NCBI RefSeq assembly: GCF_021147775.1
Contig: NZ_JAGTPK010000003.1
Coordinates: 186,001-250,000 of the forward strand
Direction of reading: 5' to 3'
Source: Pseudomonas californiensis
GTDB lineage: Bacteria > Pseudomonadota > Gammaproteobacteria > Pseudomonadales > Pseudomonadaceae
DNA: 64,000 nt
The first letter of the stretch is position 1. Every line of letters starts with the position of its first letter. The position numbers were made by a program, and so were the translations under genes. The notes below the pieces were generated by a model. It was not told the origin of the DNA, searched no databases, and saw only the letters and a list, made by a program, of their open reading frames with translations. This document shows, in pieces, positions 9,650 through 18,860 of this stretch.

Positions 9650-10474
9650 ATGACAAAGACGCCCTTGGCTTTACTGCTGACTCTTGGCCTGCTCCAGACC
9701 CCATTGGCCGCCTTCGCTGCCACGGCGCCGCTGGACCTGGTGGGCCCGGTTTCGGACTACAAGATCTATGTCACCGAAAACATCGAAGAGCTGGTGAGCC
9801 ATACCCAGAAATTTACCGATGCGGTGAAAAAAGGCGACATCGCGACGGCCAAAAAACTCTACGCCCCGACCCGCGTGTACTACGAATCAGTCGAGCCGAT
9901 TGCCGAGCTGTTCAGTGACCTGGACGCGTCCATCGACTCCCGCGTCGACGACCACGAACAGGGTGTGACGGCTGAAGACTTCACCGGCTTCCATCGTCTG
10001 GAATACGCACTGTTCTCGCAGAACACCACAAAGGACCAGGGTCCGATTGCCGACAAACTGCTGAGCGATGTCAAGGACCTGGAAAAGCGCGTGGCTGACC
10101 TGACCTTCCCGCCTGAAAAAGTCGTCGGTGGCGCCGCGGCCCTGCTGGAAGAAGTCGCGGCCACCAAGATCTCCGGTGAGGAAGACCGTTACAGCCATAC
10201 CGACCTGTATGACTTCCAGGGCAACATCGACGGGGCGAAGAAGATCGTCGACCTGTTCCGCCCGCAAATCGAACAGCAGGACAAGGCGTTCTCCGCCAAA
10301 GTCGACAAGAACTTCGCGACCGTGGACAAGATCCTCGCCAAGTACAAGACCAGGGACGGTGGCTTCGAAACCTATGACAAGGTGAAGGAGAACGACCGCA
10401 AGGCCCTGATCGGCCCGGTCAACACACTGGCCGAAGACCTCTCGACCCTGCGCGGCAAGCTGGGCCTTAACTGA
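9650..10474 (+). CDS. Second M75 (imelysin-like) iron-binding periplasmic protein, EfeM-type
   Basis: 274 residues: a cleavable signal peptide (about 1-23, ending AAFA), then only the M75 domain, with the HXXE motif HRLE at 115-118 and the [13 protein letters not shown] block shared with EfeO. It lacks the cupredoxin domain of the neighbouring EfeO, so it is an EfeM-like paralogue. The ATG at 9650 begins a clear signal peptide; the open frame runs further upstream inside efeB. It is last in the operon and is followed by a GC-rich hairpin. I infer that it is a soluble iron carrier feeding EfeU or the membrane-tethered EfeO. Confidence 0.88.
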   Translation: MTKTPLALLLTLGLLQTPLAAFAATAPLDLVGPVSDYKIYVTENIEELVSHTQKFTDAVKKGDIATAKKLYAPTRVYYESVEPIAELFSDLDASIDSRVDDHEQGVTAEDFTGFHRLEYALFSQNTTKDQGPIADKLLSDVKDLEKRVADLTFPPEKVVGGAAALLEEVAATKISGEEDRYSHTDLYDFQGNIDGAKKIVDLFRPQIEQQDKAFSAKVDKNFATVDKILAKYKTRDGGFETYDKVKENDRKALIGPVNTLAEDLSTLRGKLGLN

Positions 10475-10495
10475 GTCCCAGACAGAGCGGATCGC

Positions 10496-10523
10496 GCACA
10501 CCCACTGTTGCAGGTGGGTGTGC
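10496..10523 (+). terminator. Candidate terminator hairpin after the efe operon
   Basis: A 10-bp perfect stem (GCACACCCAC / GTGGGTGTGC) with an 8-nt loop lies 22 bp after the last efe gene. The U-run downstream is poor (TGTCGTT), so termination efficiency is uncertain. It also sits 53 bp from the end of the convergent molybdoenzyme gene. Confidence 0.5.
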
Positions 10524-10575
10524 TGTCGTTGAAGCCCATATCGCCCGTTAACCTGATATGCACTTCAACCCTGAC

Positions 10576-11346
10576 TCAAATCCCGCTGAACCAGTTATAC
10601 CCCTGATCTTCCCAGTAGCCGCCAGGGTTTTCGTTGCTGACGAAGATCTCGACGATGTGCTTGGGGTTCTTGAAGCCCAGCTTGGTCGGCACCCGCACCC
10701 GCAGCGGATAACCGAAATCGGGCGGCAGGGCGACCTCGCCGAAGTCCAGCGCCAGCAGGGTCTGCGGGTGCAAGGCGGTGGGCATGTCGAGGCTCGAATA
10801 ATACCGGTCGGCGCATTTGAAACCGACAAAGCGCGCCGTCGTGTCCGCACCGATGTACTCCAGAAACGTCCTCAATGGCACCCCACCCCACTGCCCTATC
10901 GCACTCCAGCCTTCAATACAGATCAGTCGTGTGATGTCGGTGCGCTGCGGCAATTTGCGCAAGGCTTCGAGGGTCCAGGGCTGCTTGTCGCGCACCAGCC
11001 CCGAGACCGCCAGACGGTAATCGGCAAGCTCCAGTTCCGGCACGTTGTACTCGGGATAAAACGCATTGAACAGGAACGGGTTGGTCATCTGCGCCTTGGT
11101 GTAGGTCGGCGCCAGTTTCTGCCCGCTGAACAACCATGCCTGAACCCGGTCGTTCCAGCGCGACATGGCCCACAGCACTTTGTCGACCTGATCGCCGTCC
11201 TGCAGGTTGCAGCCAGTCAGCATCGACATGGCGCCGACCGTCAGCCCGGCACGCAAAAAGGCGCGGCGCTGGATGTTGACCAGTTGCGTCTGTTGCGCAG
11301 GTTCGAGCCGAATACTCTGAGTGATGCGTTTACGAGGTTCGTTCAT
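10576..11346 (-). CDS. Molybdopterin-dependent oxidoreductase (sulfite oxidase/MsrP-like), Tat lipoprotein
   Basis: A 256-residue protein of the sulfite-oxidase molybdopterin fold. The Moco cysteine is C143 in CIEGWSAIGQWGG. The N-terminus has a twin-arginine motif (RRAFLR, from residue 27) followed by LTGC at 43-46, a lipobox, so it is predicted to be Tat-exported and lipid-anchored. MsrP, a relative, repairs methionine sulfoxide in periplasmic proteins with a haem-b membrane partner. The gene overlaps by 4 bp with a cytochrome b gene that would fill that role. I chose the start at 11346, where the ATGA overlap occurs and the Tat signal begins. The exact substrate is unknown, and overall similarity to MsrP is not enough to use that name. 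Confidence 0.85.
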   Translation of the reverse strand: MNEPRKRITQSIRLEPAQQTQLVNIQRRAFLRAGLTVGAMSMLTGCNLQDGDQVDKVLWAMSRWNDRVQAWLFSGQKLAPTYTKAQMTNPFLFNAFYPEYNVPELELADYRLAVSGLVRDKQPWTLEALRKLPQRTDITRLICIEGWSAIGQWGGVPLRTFLEYIGADTTARFVGFKCADRYYSSLDMPTALHPQTLLALDFGEVALPPDFGYPLRVRVPTKLGFKNPKHIVEIFVSNENPGGYWEDQGYNWFSGI

Positions 11347-11963
11347 GGCTTGCCAGCTCCCTCTTCGTCGGGCCGCCGGCCGCCGATAATCATAGGTAAC
11401 AGGGTACGCGGCACCAGCAGGACCAATGCCAGGTGGACGACGACAAACGCACCAATGGCCGTCATCGCACCAAAGTGCACCCAGCGGGCAAAATCGTAGC
11501 CGCCCAGCAGGCTGGCCAGTTGCTGAAACTGCACCGGTTTCCACAGGGCAAGGCCGGATACCACCACCAGCACGCCCATGGCCAGCACCAGCCAGTACAT
11601 CAAGCGTTGCACAGCGTTGTATTGACCCTTGATGTGCGCCAGGCGAAAACGCAGCGCATCAATCACATCACGTTTTACTTGCGTCGGACGAACCGGCAAC
11701 AGATCACGTTTGAAATGACGGCTGAACACGCCATACAGCCCATAGATCAGGCCATTGATGACCAGCAGCCACATGACTGCGAAATGCCAGGCGATCGAGC
11801 CGCCCAGCCAGCCGCCGAGTGTCAGGGATTTGGGGAACGTGAACGGCATCAGCGGCGCCGCGTTGTAGATGGCCCAGCCGCTCATGAACATGCAGACCAT
11901 GCCCACGGCGTTGACCCAATGCGTCAAACGCACCGGCCATGGATGAATCGGGCGGGTTTTCAT
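11343..11963 (-). CDS. Cytochrome b561-type membrane subunit
   Basis: A 206-residue membrane protein with four predicted helices and histidines in helical positions typical of di-haem cytochrome b: WPVRLTHWVN near the N-terminus, SIAWHFAVMW, and WVHFGAMTAIGAFVVVHLAL. It probably passes electrons from quinol or another donor to the molybdoenzyme encoded next, whose ATG overlaps this stop by 4 bp. The ATG at 11963 was chosen because the conserved first helix follows directly; the frame extends 16 codons upstream. Confidence 0.87.
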   Translation of the reverse strand: MKTRPIHPWPVRLTHWVNAVGMVCMFMSGWAIYNAAPLMPFTFPKSLTLGGWLGGSIAWHFAVMWLLVINGLIYGLYGVFSRHFKRDLLPVRPTQVKRDVIDALRFRLAHIKGQYNAVQRLMYWLVLAMGVLVVVSGLALWKPVQFQQLASLLGGYDFARWVHFGAMTAIGAFVVVHLALVLLVPRTLLPMIIGGRRPDEEGAGKP

Positions 11964-12038
11964 GATGAAGAACCTGTACAGGTGATGGTGCGGCCCGACG
12001 CTCACGGTCATAGCAACAGCGAGCGCCGGACAGAACGC

Positions 12039-12644
12039 TTACATCGGCGGCGTGAAACCGTCTTTGCCGACCGCAACACCGCGTGCCGACTTGCCATCGT
12101 CTGCCGGAAACAGCACAACCTTGGCACCGGCTTTCAGCTCGCTGCGCTGGCCTGGCTCAACATAGGCGATTGGCACGTCTTGCGGAACGACCAGTTGCTT
12201 CTCGCCGCCCTTGTATTGCACGGTCAACGTGCGGCCATTGGCCTTGGACAAGGTGCCCACAGTGCCGTTGGTCATGGTGCCGGTGGTGCCGTCGGCATTC
12301 TCCCAACCGTAGTGCCCTTCACCGCTGCCTTTCAGGCTGGCTTCGAACACGGTGACTTCCAGAGCTTTCAAGGTGCCGTCGGCCTGAGGAATGGCCGCCG
12401 AACCGACAAAGCTGTCGGCCTTGATGGTTTCCAGGTCAGCTTTGGAGACCAGACGAATGCCGGTCTTGTCGGTCAGTTGAATGCTCTGATGCTGACCCGC
12501 ACGGGTCGTGAAGTTCAAGGTGTCGGCCTGAAGGCTGTCGACGGTGCCGCGCATGGGTTTGACGACCGGCATGTCGGCGGCCTGAGTCATGACAGCGGCG
12601 CTGAGCAGCAACAGGCCGAACGTGGTGGACAGTGCAGTCTTCAT
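12039..12644 (-). CDS. Periplasmic protein of unknown function, first gene of the molybdoenzyme operon
   Basis: 201 residues with a clear signal peptide (cleavage near AAVMTQA-AD). The mature part is rich in beta-strand-like sequence with repeated short blocks (GTVDSLQADTLNFTTRAG, then GTVGTLSKANGRTLTVQYKGG), suggesting a small duplicated beta-barrel. No catalytic motif is visible and I cannot name a family with confidence. A GGAAG ribosome site precedes the ATG at 12644. It leads the minus-strand operon with the cytochrome b and molybdoenzyme genes (75-bp gap) and faces copR across a copper-box palindrome, so copper induction is likely. Confidence 0.75.
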   Translation of the reverse strand: MKTALSTTFGLLLLSAAVMTQAADMPVVKPMRGTVDSLQADTLNFTTRAGQHQSIQLTDKTGIRLVSKADLETIKADSFVGSAAIPQADGTLKALEVTVFEASLKGSGEGHYGWENADGTTGTMTNGTVGTLSKANGRTLTVQYKGGEKQLVVPQDVPIAYVEPGQRSELKAGAKVVLFPADDGKSARGVAVGKDGFTPPM

Positions 12645-12715
12645 CGGTACTTCCTTGGCAGGTGAGTTCTGGGACACATGTTTGCATCGCTACCGGCACC
12701 GCAAAATGACCGCGC

Positions 12716-12733
12716 AATGACATTTTTGTCATT
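12716..12733. promoter_or_regulatory. CopR/CusR-type palindromic operator
   Basis: A perfect inverted repeat AATGACA-TTTT-TGTCATT. It matches the core of the CusR/CopR box known from copper-responsive two-component systems (ATGACA, short spacer, TGTCAT). It lies in the divergent intergenic region, 72 bp from the start of the minus-strand periplasmic gene and 78 bp from copR, so one site could control both directions. Confidence 0.8.
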
Positions 12734-12810
12734 CGCCGGACACCTTCCCGGCAACTGGTTAGACTTTGGCATCGGCGCATAGGCGCCTGCAGAGCGTAGC
12801 GGACGTAACG

Positions 12811-13506
12811 ATGCATATCCTGCTGATTGAAGACGATACCAAGACCGGGGAGTACCTGAAGAAGGGCCTGGGCGAGTCCGGCTATAAAGTCGACTGGACC
12901 CAGCACGGTGCTGATGGCCTGCACCTGGCGCTGGAAAACCGTTACGACCTGATTGTGCTCGATGTGATGCTGCCCGGCATCGATGGCTGGCAGATCATTG
13001 AAGTCCTGCGCGCCCGACAGGATGTACCGGTGCTGTTTCTGACCGCCCGCGACCAGCTTCAGGACCGCATTCGCGGCCTTGAACTGGGTGCCGACGATTA
13101 TCTGGTCAAACCGTTTTCGTTTACCGAACTGCTGTTGCGCATCCGCACGATTCTGCGACGCGGTGTGGTGCGCGAGGCGGACCATTTTCATCTCGCCGAT
13201 CTGGAGCTGGACCTGCTGCGTCGCCGGGTCACGCGTCAGCAGCAGGTCATCGTGCTGACCAACAAGGAGTTCGCGCTGCTGCATCTGCTGCTGCGCCGCG
13301 AAGGCGACGTGCTGTCACGGGCGCAGATCGCCTCGGAAGTCTGGGACATGAATTTCGACAGCGACACCAACGTGGTCGACGTGGCCATCAAGCGCCTGCG
13401 CAGCAAGATCGATCTGCCCTACCCGATCAAACTGATCCATACCGTGCGCGGCATCGGTTATGTGTGCGAGGTGCGGCCATGCAGCCTCGACGCCAACCTT
13501 CCCTGA
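12811..13506 (+). CDS. copR: Heavy-metal response regulator CopR (OmpR/PhoB family)
   Basis: 231 residues: a receiver domain (1-120) with phospho-acceptor D51 in IVLDVMLPG and acidic pocket EDD at 8-10, then a winged-helix DNA-binding domain (about 130-225). It is very similar in layout to copper/silver regulators CopR and CusR. The ATG at 12811 begins the receiver domain (MHILLIEDD); the open frame is longer upstream. Its stop lies inside the sensor gene (28-bp overlap), which fits co-translation. The palindrome upstream suggests autoregulation. Confidence 0.92.
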   Translation: MHILLIEDDTKTGEYLKKGLGESGYKVDWTQHGADGLHLALENRYDLIVLDVMLPGIDGWQIIEVLRARQDVPVLFLTARDQLQDRIRGLELGADDYLVKPFSFTELLLRIRTILRRGVVREADHFHLADLELDLLRRRVTRQQQVIVLTNKEFALLHLLLRREGDVLSRAQIASEVWDMNFDSDTNVVDVAIKRLRSKIDLPYPIKLIHTVRGIGYVCEVRPCSLDANLP

Positions 13507-14873
13507 CCCTGCGCTCGACGCTGGCCTTTGCACTGGTGGCAATGCTCACCGTCGGCGGCGCAGGCCTGTACCTGTATCAGTCGATCGAGCAGACCGTGAT
13601 GCAACGCAGCGACCATGCTGTGCTCGCACGTCTGGACCACTTTCGCAAACTGCTGCGTTACGACCTGACCATGGACAACCTCAAGGGCAGTCCTCAGTTG
13701 TTCGAGAACATGCTCGACAGCGAGGAAGACATCTTCATCATTGGCGAACCGGGCAAGCCACCGGTGATTTCGGTCAATCCACAGCGCGCGCCACTGCCCG
13801 AGCTGCCGACCGTACCGCAGGACCAGCCTTTGCAGGTTGACGACCTGCGCAGCGGCACCAGCCTGCAAGGCGTGCCATTGCGGGCGGCTGCCGTGCAGGT
13901 GATGTCGAATGGCGTCGAGGTCCGCTTGCAGGCCGCGCACCTGATGGTCAAGGAAATGGCCATGCTCGCCAGCTTCCGTCAGCATATTTATGGCGCGGTG
14001 GTGCTGGCCTTCCTGGTGACCGCCCTGCTCGGCTATGCGCTGTTGCGACGCGGCCTGCGCCCGCTGCGCAAAATGGCCGCGCACGCCGCTGCGATAACAC
14101 CGGCCAGTCTGCACAGTCGCCTGGACAGCCGCGACACACCGGTAGAACTGCAGCAGTTGAGCGATGCGTTCAATGCCATGCTTGACCGACTGGATGATGG
14201 CTATCGTCGCCTCATGCAGTTTTCAGCCGACCTCGCTCATGAGATCCGTACACCCGTGGGCTCGTTGATGGGCCACTGCCAGGTCGCGCTGCGCCAAAAC
14301 CGTAGCGCGGACGAATATCAGGTGTTGCTGGCGTCCAATCTGGAAGAGCTGGAGCGAATTTCGAGGCTGGTGGAAAGTATCCTGTTTCTGGCGCGGGCCG
14401 ACGAAGCTCAGGCAGCACTGAAACGCCAATCACTGGATATGAATGAAGAACTGCAGCGGGTGGCGGGTTATTTCGAAGGGCTGGCTGAAGAGCGCAATCT
14501 GAATCTGATCCCTAGCGGCGAGGGGATGTTGCTGGCTGATCCGATTTTACTGCGGCGTGCATTAAGCAATCTGGTCGCCAATGCGATTCGCTACGCTGAC
14601 GAAAGCAGCGAGATATTGATGCGCGTCGTCATCCTTGACGACTGCGTGGGCATTGAAGTGGAAAACCAGGGGCCAACATTGTCGCAGGACAGTCTTGCCC
14701 GGCTTTTTGATCGTTTCTACCGTGGCGATGCTTCACGCCATCAACCTTCGGATTCAAACGGCCTGGGTCTGGCAATCGTTGCAGCAATCATGCACCTGCA
14801 CGGTGGACGGGTTGAAGTGACTCAGCCCCGCCTGGGGCAAATCTGTTTCAGGCTGGTGTTTCCCGCACGGTAA
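13479..14873 (+). CDS. copS: Heavy-metal sensor histidine kinase CopS
   Basis: A 464-residue inner-membrane sensor kinase: first transmembrane helix about residues 16-36, a periplasmic sensing segment, a second helix near 170-190, HAMP, then the dimerisation domain with the phosphorylated H254 in [11 protein letters not shown], and a C-terminal ATPase domain with the N box ([12 protein letters not shown]) and G box (NGLGLAIV). It phosphorylates CopR when periplasmic Cu+ or a related metal is sensed. The start ATG at 13479 overlaps the end of copR. Confidence 0.92.
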   Translation: MQPRRQPSLTLRSTLAFALVAMLTVGGAGLYLYQSIEQTVMQRSDHAVLARLDHFRKLLRYDLTMDNLKGSPQLFENMLDSEEDIFIIGEPGKPPVISVNPQRAPLPELPTVPQDQPLQVDDLRSGTSLQGVPLRAAAVQVMSNGVEVRLQAAHLMVKEMAMLASFRQHIYGAVVLAFLVTALLGYALLRRGLRPLRKMAAHAAAITPASLHSRLDSRDTPVELQQLSDAFNAMLDRLDDGYRRLMQFSADLAHEIRTPVGSLMGHCQVALRQNRSADEYQVLLASNLEELERISRLVESILFLARADEAQAALKRQSLDMNEELQRVAGYFEGLAEERNLNLIPSGEGMLLADPILLRRALSNLVANAIRYADESSEILMRVVILDDCVGIEVENQGPTLSQDSLARLFDRFYRGDASRHQPSDSNGLGLAIVAAIMHLHGGRVEVTQPRLGQICFRLVFPAR

Positions 14874-14906
14874 TTGCGGTCATCGGTCCACCCCGGTCAG
14901 CTCACC

Positions 14907-15575
14907 TCAGGACTTTTTCTCATGGGCGATGGCCAGCTTGTAAAACGTGGCCGAGCCGCCTTCGGTCGTGTAGCCCGTATTGTCCTGGGTGTAGACACCG
15001 GCCTTGAAGTAAAACAGCTTGGTGCTCCACGCCGAGTCAAGCTTGGCAAACCAGACCATATTGAACGCGTTGACCGTCAGATCTCCTGACGGCGTCAGGT
15101 TGATGCTGTAATTGAACTGCTGATTGAGCGGCACGCCCTGGGCGATGGTGATCACCTCAATTTCAGCATCGGGAGTCCGACGAAACTTGGCAACAATGTT
15201 GCCGGTCTTCAGCTTCTCCTTGTACTGGTACTCGACCTTCAACAAAGGCTCGGTGCTTTGGTAGCAATGAATCTGACCAATCACGATCTTGCCCGATGAT
15301 GGCACCTGATCGACCTCCAGAGTCGCCCGCAGAAAATTGTCCGCGCTGGAGTATGCCCAGTTGTAAGCCCTGCCATCAGGCGTCGTTTCGCGCAGCTCAG
15401 TGCGCGGATACTTGGCGTTTTCAGTCGTAGTGCCGGTGACCGGCGCCCAGAAGAACAGCGTATCTCCGGAACGGAAGTAACCATCACGGTAACCATTCAT
15501 CAGCTTCGGGGTTTCGATGATGGTTGCAGGTGTCCCAACAGGGACGGACAGATTCCAAGTGGCAAGATCGATCAT
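14907..15575 (-). CDS. Polysaccharide lyase family 7 (alginate lyase)
   Basis: A 222-residue jelly-roll alginate lyase with all three PL7 signature blocks: RTELRE (58-63), QIH (101-103) and YFKAGVYTQ (189-197). It cleaves alginate by beta-elimination; QIH suggests activity on polyG or mixed blocks. I chose the ATG at 15575 because the family fold begins at MIDLATWNLS. The frame also stays open to a GTG at 15692, adding 39 residues without a signal peptide; neither start has a strong ribosome site. No export signal is visible, so the route to the substrate is unclear. It is monocistronic and convergent with copS. Confidence 0.88.
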   Translation of the reverse strand: MIDLATWNLSVPVGTPATIIETPKLMNGYRDGYFRSGDTLFFWAPVTGTTTENAKYPRTELRETTPDGRAYNWAYSSADNFLRATLEVDQVPSSGKIVIGQIHCYQSTEPLLKVEYQYKEKLKTGNIVAKFRRTPDAEIEVITIAQGVPLNQQFNYSINLTPSGDLTVNAFNMVWFAKLDSAWSTKLFYFKAGVYTQDNTGYTTEGGSATFYKLAIAHEKKS

Positions 15576-16049
15576 GGGGTAGCTCGCAAGGTACGCATGC
15601 GCACCAACAACAGGATGGCTCTGGAACAGGCGTGCTGGCCTGTTCGGTTCATCAAGGCTATCGGCTGAATCGATTATTTTTTGAAGTGACACGACAACGT
15701 CTTAGCGCCAAAAAAATGTCTAAAACAGCGCTTGGCCACTATTTTGCCGCCAAAATCCCCATTGCGGCTTGATGCCACTTCTTGCCTCAACGCAACGGTT
15801 TATCAGGACATTGCCCTATCGGTAACGCGTCATTTTTTTGAAGACGTAGTGCAAAAAAAGATGAAAAACCCGTTAAAACACTGACGAGCGGTAGCGAAAA
15901 ACCTCACAAGAAGGGAACTTTCAGGATTTTTGCTGATGAATATCACCCCCTAACGGTCTCTTTGAGGGGCATTCTTCATCTTGAACGCGCAGGTTTCACG
16001 AGAAAGCATCCGTTCGGCCATTTTGGGTTGACTGTAAGAAGTTGTTACA
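15576..16049. other. Non-coding stretch between the alginate lyase and marR
   Basis: No supported gene is present. The first ~115 bp may be an N-terminal extension of the alginate lyase. The remainder is AT-richer than the flanks and should hold the promoters of the two divergent units. Apart from the operator-like palindrome that follows at 16050, I see no clear structure. Confidence 0.6.
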
Positions 16050-16078
16050 GGATATTAGTTAGCAAGCTATTTATATCC
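16050..16078. promoter_or_regulatory. Candidate MarR operator
   Basis: A nearly symmetric 29-bp element: GGATAT (16050-16055) and ATATCC (16073-16078) flank a central TAGC-AA-GCTA (16060-16069). It lies 40 bp before the marR start. MarR regulators usually bind such palindromes over their own promoter, so autorepression of the efflux operon is the likely role. Confidence 0.6.
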
Positions 16079-16117
16079 TCACTAACAATGTTGCTCCTAA
16101 CCAATCCGGGTGACGGC

Positions 16118-16570
16118 ATGTCTACCGCTTCTCTTCACCGGGCGATCAGCAGCGGTCTGGTGGCAGCGTCCCGCCAATGGCGACGTATCTGCCAGACCAC
16201 GCTGGTGACCTATGGCATTTCCGAAGCCTGTGCGGGGCCTTTGCTGGCCATCGCCCGGCTCGGCGACGGCGTGCATCAGGTCAAAGTCGCACAGGCGGCA
16301 GGCATGGAAAGCCCGACACTGGTTCGCTTGCTGGACCAACTCTGCAAAGCCGGAATCGTCTGCCGCACCGAAGACCCCAATGACCGGCGCGCCAAAGCCC
16401 TGAGCCTCACCGACAAAGGTCGGGCGCTGGCAGGGTCGATCGAAGCAGAGCTGACCCGCCTGCGCGCCGATGTGCTGAAAGGCCTGGAGCCAGCCGATCT
16501 TGACGCTACGTTGCGCGTGTTTCAGGCATTCTCCGACGCTGCGCAGCGCGGCTACGAGGGACAGTCTTGA
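16118..16570 (+). CDS. MarR-family transcriptional regulator of the efflux operon
   Basis: 150 residues with a winged helix-turn-helix: helix region VKVAQAAGMESPTLVRLLDQL and wing CRTEDPNDRRAKALSLTDKG, the classical MarR DPNDRR signature. It presumably represses the operon until an aromatic or antibiotic ligand binds. Its stop TGA overlaps the TTG start of the FUSC gene (TTGA). The ATG at 16118 was chosen because the frame upstream is low-complexity promoter sequence without similarity. Confidence 0.9.
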   Translation: MSTASLHRAISSGLVAASRQWRRICQTTLVTYGISEACAGPLLAIARLGDGVHQVKVAQAAGMESPTLVRLLDQLCKAGIVCRTEDPNDRRAKALSLTDKGRALAGSIEAELTRLRADVLKGLEPADLDATLRVFQAFSDAAQRGYEGQS

Positions 16571-18654
16571 GCGGTTTCTTCTCCAGCGTGCCGCCCGCCC
16601 GCGACTGGTTCTACGGCGTGCGCACCTTTGGCGCGTCGATGCTGGCGCTGTACATCGCCCTGCTGATGGAAATGCCGCGCCCGTACTGGGCGATGGCTAC
16701 GGTGTATATCGTCTCGAGCCCCTTTGTCGGGCCAACCAGTTCCAAGGCACTGTACCGCGCGGCGGGCACGCTGGCAGGCGCGGCCGCCTCGGTGTTACTG
16801 GTGCCGATGTTCGTCCAGACCCCATTGCTGCTGGCAATCGTCGTCGGGCTCTGGACCGGCACGCTGTTATTCCTGTCGCTGCACTTGCGCACTGCAAACA
16901 GTTACGCGCTGATGCTGGCGGGTTACACCATGCCACTGATTTCACTGCCGGTGGTCGACAACCCGCAGGCGGTGTTCGAGATCGCCGTGTCACGTACCGA
17001 AGAGATTTTCCTGGGCATCATCTGCGCTGCCGTCGTCGGCGCCATGTTCTGGCCCAGACGGCTGGCACCGGTTTTTCAGGCCACCACCGAAAAGTGGTTC
17101 GGTGATGCCTCGACGTACAGCGAGCGCTTCATAAGCCGCACCTGCCAGCCCGAAGAAATCGGTGCGCTGCGCAACTCGATGGTCGCCAGCTTCAATTCGC
17201 TGGAGATGATGATCGGGCAGTTGAGCCACGAAGGCGCCCGCAAGCAGACGGTACGCAATGCCCATGAGCTACGCGGCCGGATGATTCATCTGCTGCCTGT
17301 GATCGATGCTCTGGACGATGCGCTGTGGGCACTGGAAAGACGCACGCCGCAATTGCTTGCCAGCCTCTCGCCGTTGCTGCTGGATACGCGCAACTGGCTG
17401 GAAGCCACTGCCAACGGTCCACAGACGGACCAGTGGCAGCAGTTGCACAGCAGGCTGCAGAGCCTGCAACCGGACTCGGCGCAGTTGGACGATCGCGATC
17501 AGTTGCTGCTGTCCAACACACTGTTCCGCCTGGGTGAGTGGATTGATCTGTGGCAGGACTGCCGCACGCTGCAATACGCAATCAGGAACGACGATCAGTC
17601 GTCGTGGCGCGCGGTTTACCGGCATTGGCGGTTGGGTCGACTGACGCCGTTTCTGGACCGGGGCCTGATGCTTTATTCGGTGGTCTCGACGGTACTGGCG
17701 ATCATTGTGGCGTCAGTACTGTGGATACTTCTGGGCTGGAAAGACGGCGCCAGCGCTGTCGCACTGGCCGCCGTTTCGTGCAGTTTCTTCGCGGCCATGG
17801 ACGACCCTGCTCCGCAGATCTATCGGTTTTTCTTCTGGACCATGCTTTCAGTCGTGTTCGCCAGTCTGTACCTGTTCGTGGTGCTGCCGAACCTGCACGA
17901 TTTTCCAATGCTGGTGCTGGCTTTCGCGGTGCCATTCATCTGTGTTGGCACCCTGACCGTGCAGCCGCGCTTCTTTCTCGGCACGTTGCTGACCATCGTC
18001 AACACGTCATCCTTCATCAGCATTCAGAGCGCCTATGATGCCGACTTTCTGAATTTCCTGAACGCCAATCTGGCAGGGCCCATGGGGTTGCTGTTTGCCT
18101 TTATATGGACGCTGGTGTTCCGCCCGTTCGGTGTTGAACTGGCAGTCAAACGGCTGACCCGCTTCAGTTGGCGCGACATTGCCAGCCTCAGCGAGGGCTC
18201 GACCCTGGCCGAACATCGGCGGATGGGCGTGCAAATGCTGGATCGCCTGATGCAGCAACTGCCCCGCCTGACCCTGACCGCACAGGACACCGGTATCGCT
18301 CTGCGTGAGTTGCGCGTGGCGCTGAACATGCTCGATCTGCTGGCCTACACACGACGGGCGACACCGGCGGCTCAGGTGCTGTTGCGACAGGTCATCAATG
18401 AAGTGAGCGGTTATTTCCGGCACTGCACCAAAGCGGGCGAACGCCTGCCTGCACCCCGAGGCCTGTTGATGGCGATGGACCGGGCGCGACGCTCCCTGAC
18501 CGATCAGGCGATGGGCGATGACCCGGCACGGCTGCACTTGCTGCATGCACTCAGTGGCCTGCGCCTGGCGTTGCTGCCGGGCGTGGAGATCGTCAGCGTG
18601 GGTGGAGAGCTGACCGAACAACTGCCGCATGGCATTGATGGAGCGCCTCTGTGA
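16567..18654 (+). CDS. FUSC-family inner-membrane efflux protein (AaeB-like)
   Basis: A 695-residue membrane protein with two halves, each an N-terminal helical bundle followed by a soluble region, as in the aromatic acid exporter AaeB and the fusaric-acid resistance family. Hydrophobic blocks occur near residues 15-165 and 360-515. It starts at a TTG overlapping the marR stop, so expression is coupled to marR. With the downstream DUF1656, HlyD and OprM proteins it should form a tripartite pump exporting aromatic carboxylic acids or similar toxic compounds; the substrate is not readable from sequence. Confidence 0.9.
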   Translation: MSGFFSSVPPARDWFYGVRTFGASMLALYIALLMEMPRPYWAMATVYIVSSPFVGPTSSKALYRAAGTLAGAAASVLLVPMFVQTPLLLAIVVGLWTGTLLFLSLHLRTANSYALMLAGYTMPLISLPVVDNPQAVFEIAVSRTEEIFLGIICAAVVGAMFWPRRLAPVFQATTEKWFGDASTYSERFISRTCQPEEIGALRNSMVASFNSLEMMIGQLSHEGARKQTVRNAHELRGRMIHLLPVIDALDDALWALERRTPQLLASLSPLLLDTRNWLEATANGPQTDQWQQLHSRLQSLQPDSAQLDDRDQLLLSNTLFRLGEWIDLWQDCRTLQYAIRNDDQSSWRAVYRHWRLGRLTPFLDRGLMLYSVVSTVLAIIVASVLWILLGWKDGASAVALAAVSCSFFAAMDDPAPQIYRFFFWTMLSVVFASLYLFVVLPNLHDFPMLVLAFAVPFICVGTLTVQPRFFLGTLLTIVNTSSFISIQSAYDADFLNFLNANLAGPMGLLFAFIWTLVFRPFGVELAVKRLTRFSWRDIASLSEGSTLAEHRRMGVQMLDRLMQQLPRLTLTAQDTGIALRELRVALNMLDLLAYTRRATPAAQVLLRQVINEVSGYFRHCTKAGERLPAPRGLLMAMDRARRSLTDQAMGDDPARLHLLHALSGLRLALLPGVEIVSVGGELTEQLPHGIDGAPL

Positions 18655-18860
18655 TCGGTGATCTGGACATCAGTGGGATCTTCGTCCCCACGTTTCTGGC
18701 AATGATGGGCATCGCCTATCTGTTGTTTCTAGGGGTGCACGCCGTGCTGACGCGTGCCCACTTCTACCGCCTGGTCTGGCACCGGGCTTTATTCAATGTA
18801 GGTCTATACGCTTTGCTGCTCGGCGGCGTGGATACTCTAAGTCGATACCTGATGACATGA
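18651..18860 (+). CDS. DUF1656 small membrane protein
   Basis: A 69-residue protein with two predicted transmembrane helices (DISGIFVPTFLAMMGIAYLLFL and ALFNVGLYALLLGGVDT). DUF1656 proteins are regularly encoded between the FUSC and HlyD components of AaeAB-like pumps (AaeX in E. coli); their role is unknown. It starts at GTG overlapping the previous stop by 4 bp, and its own stop overlaps the next ATG by 4 bp. Confidence 0.9.
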   Translation: MIGDLDISGIFVPTFLAMMGIAYLLFLGVHAVLTRAHFYRLVWHRALFNVGLYALLLGGVDTLSRYLMT

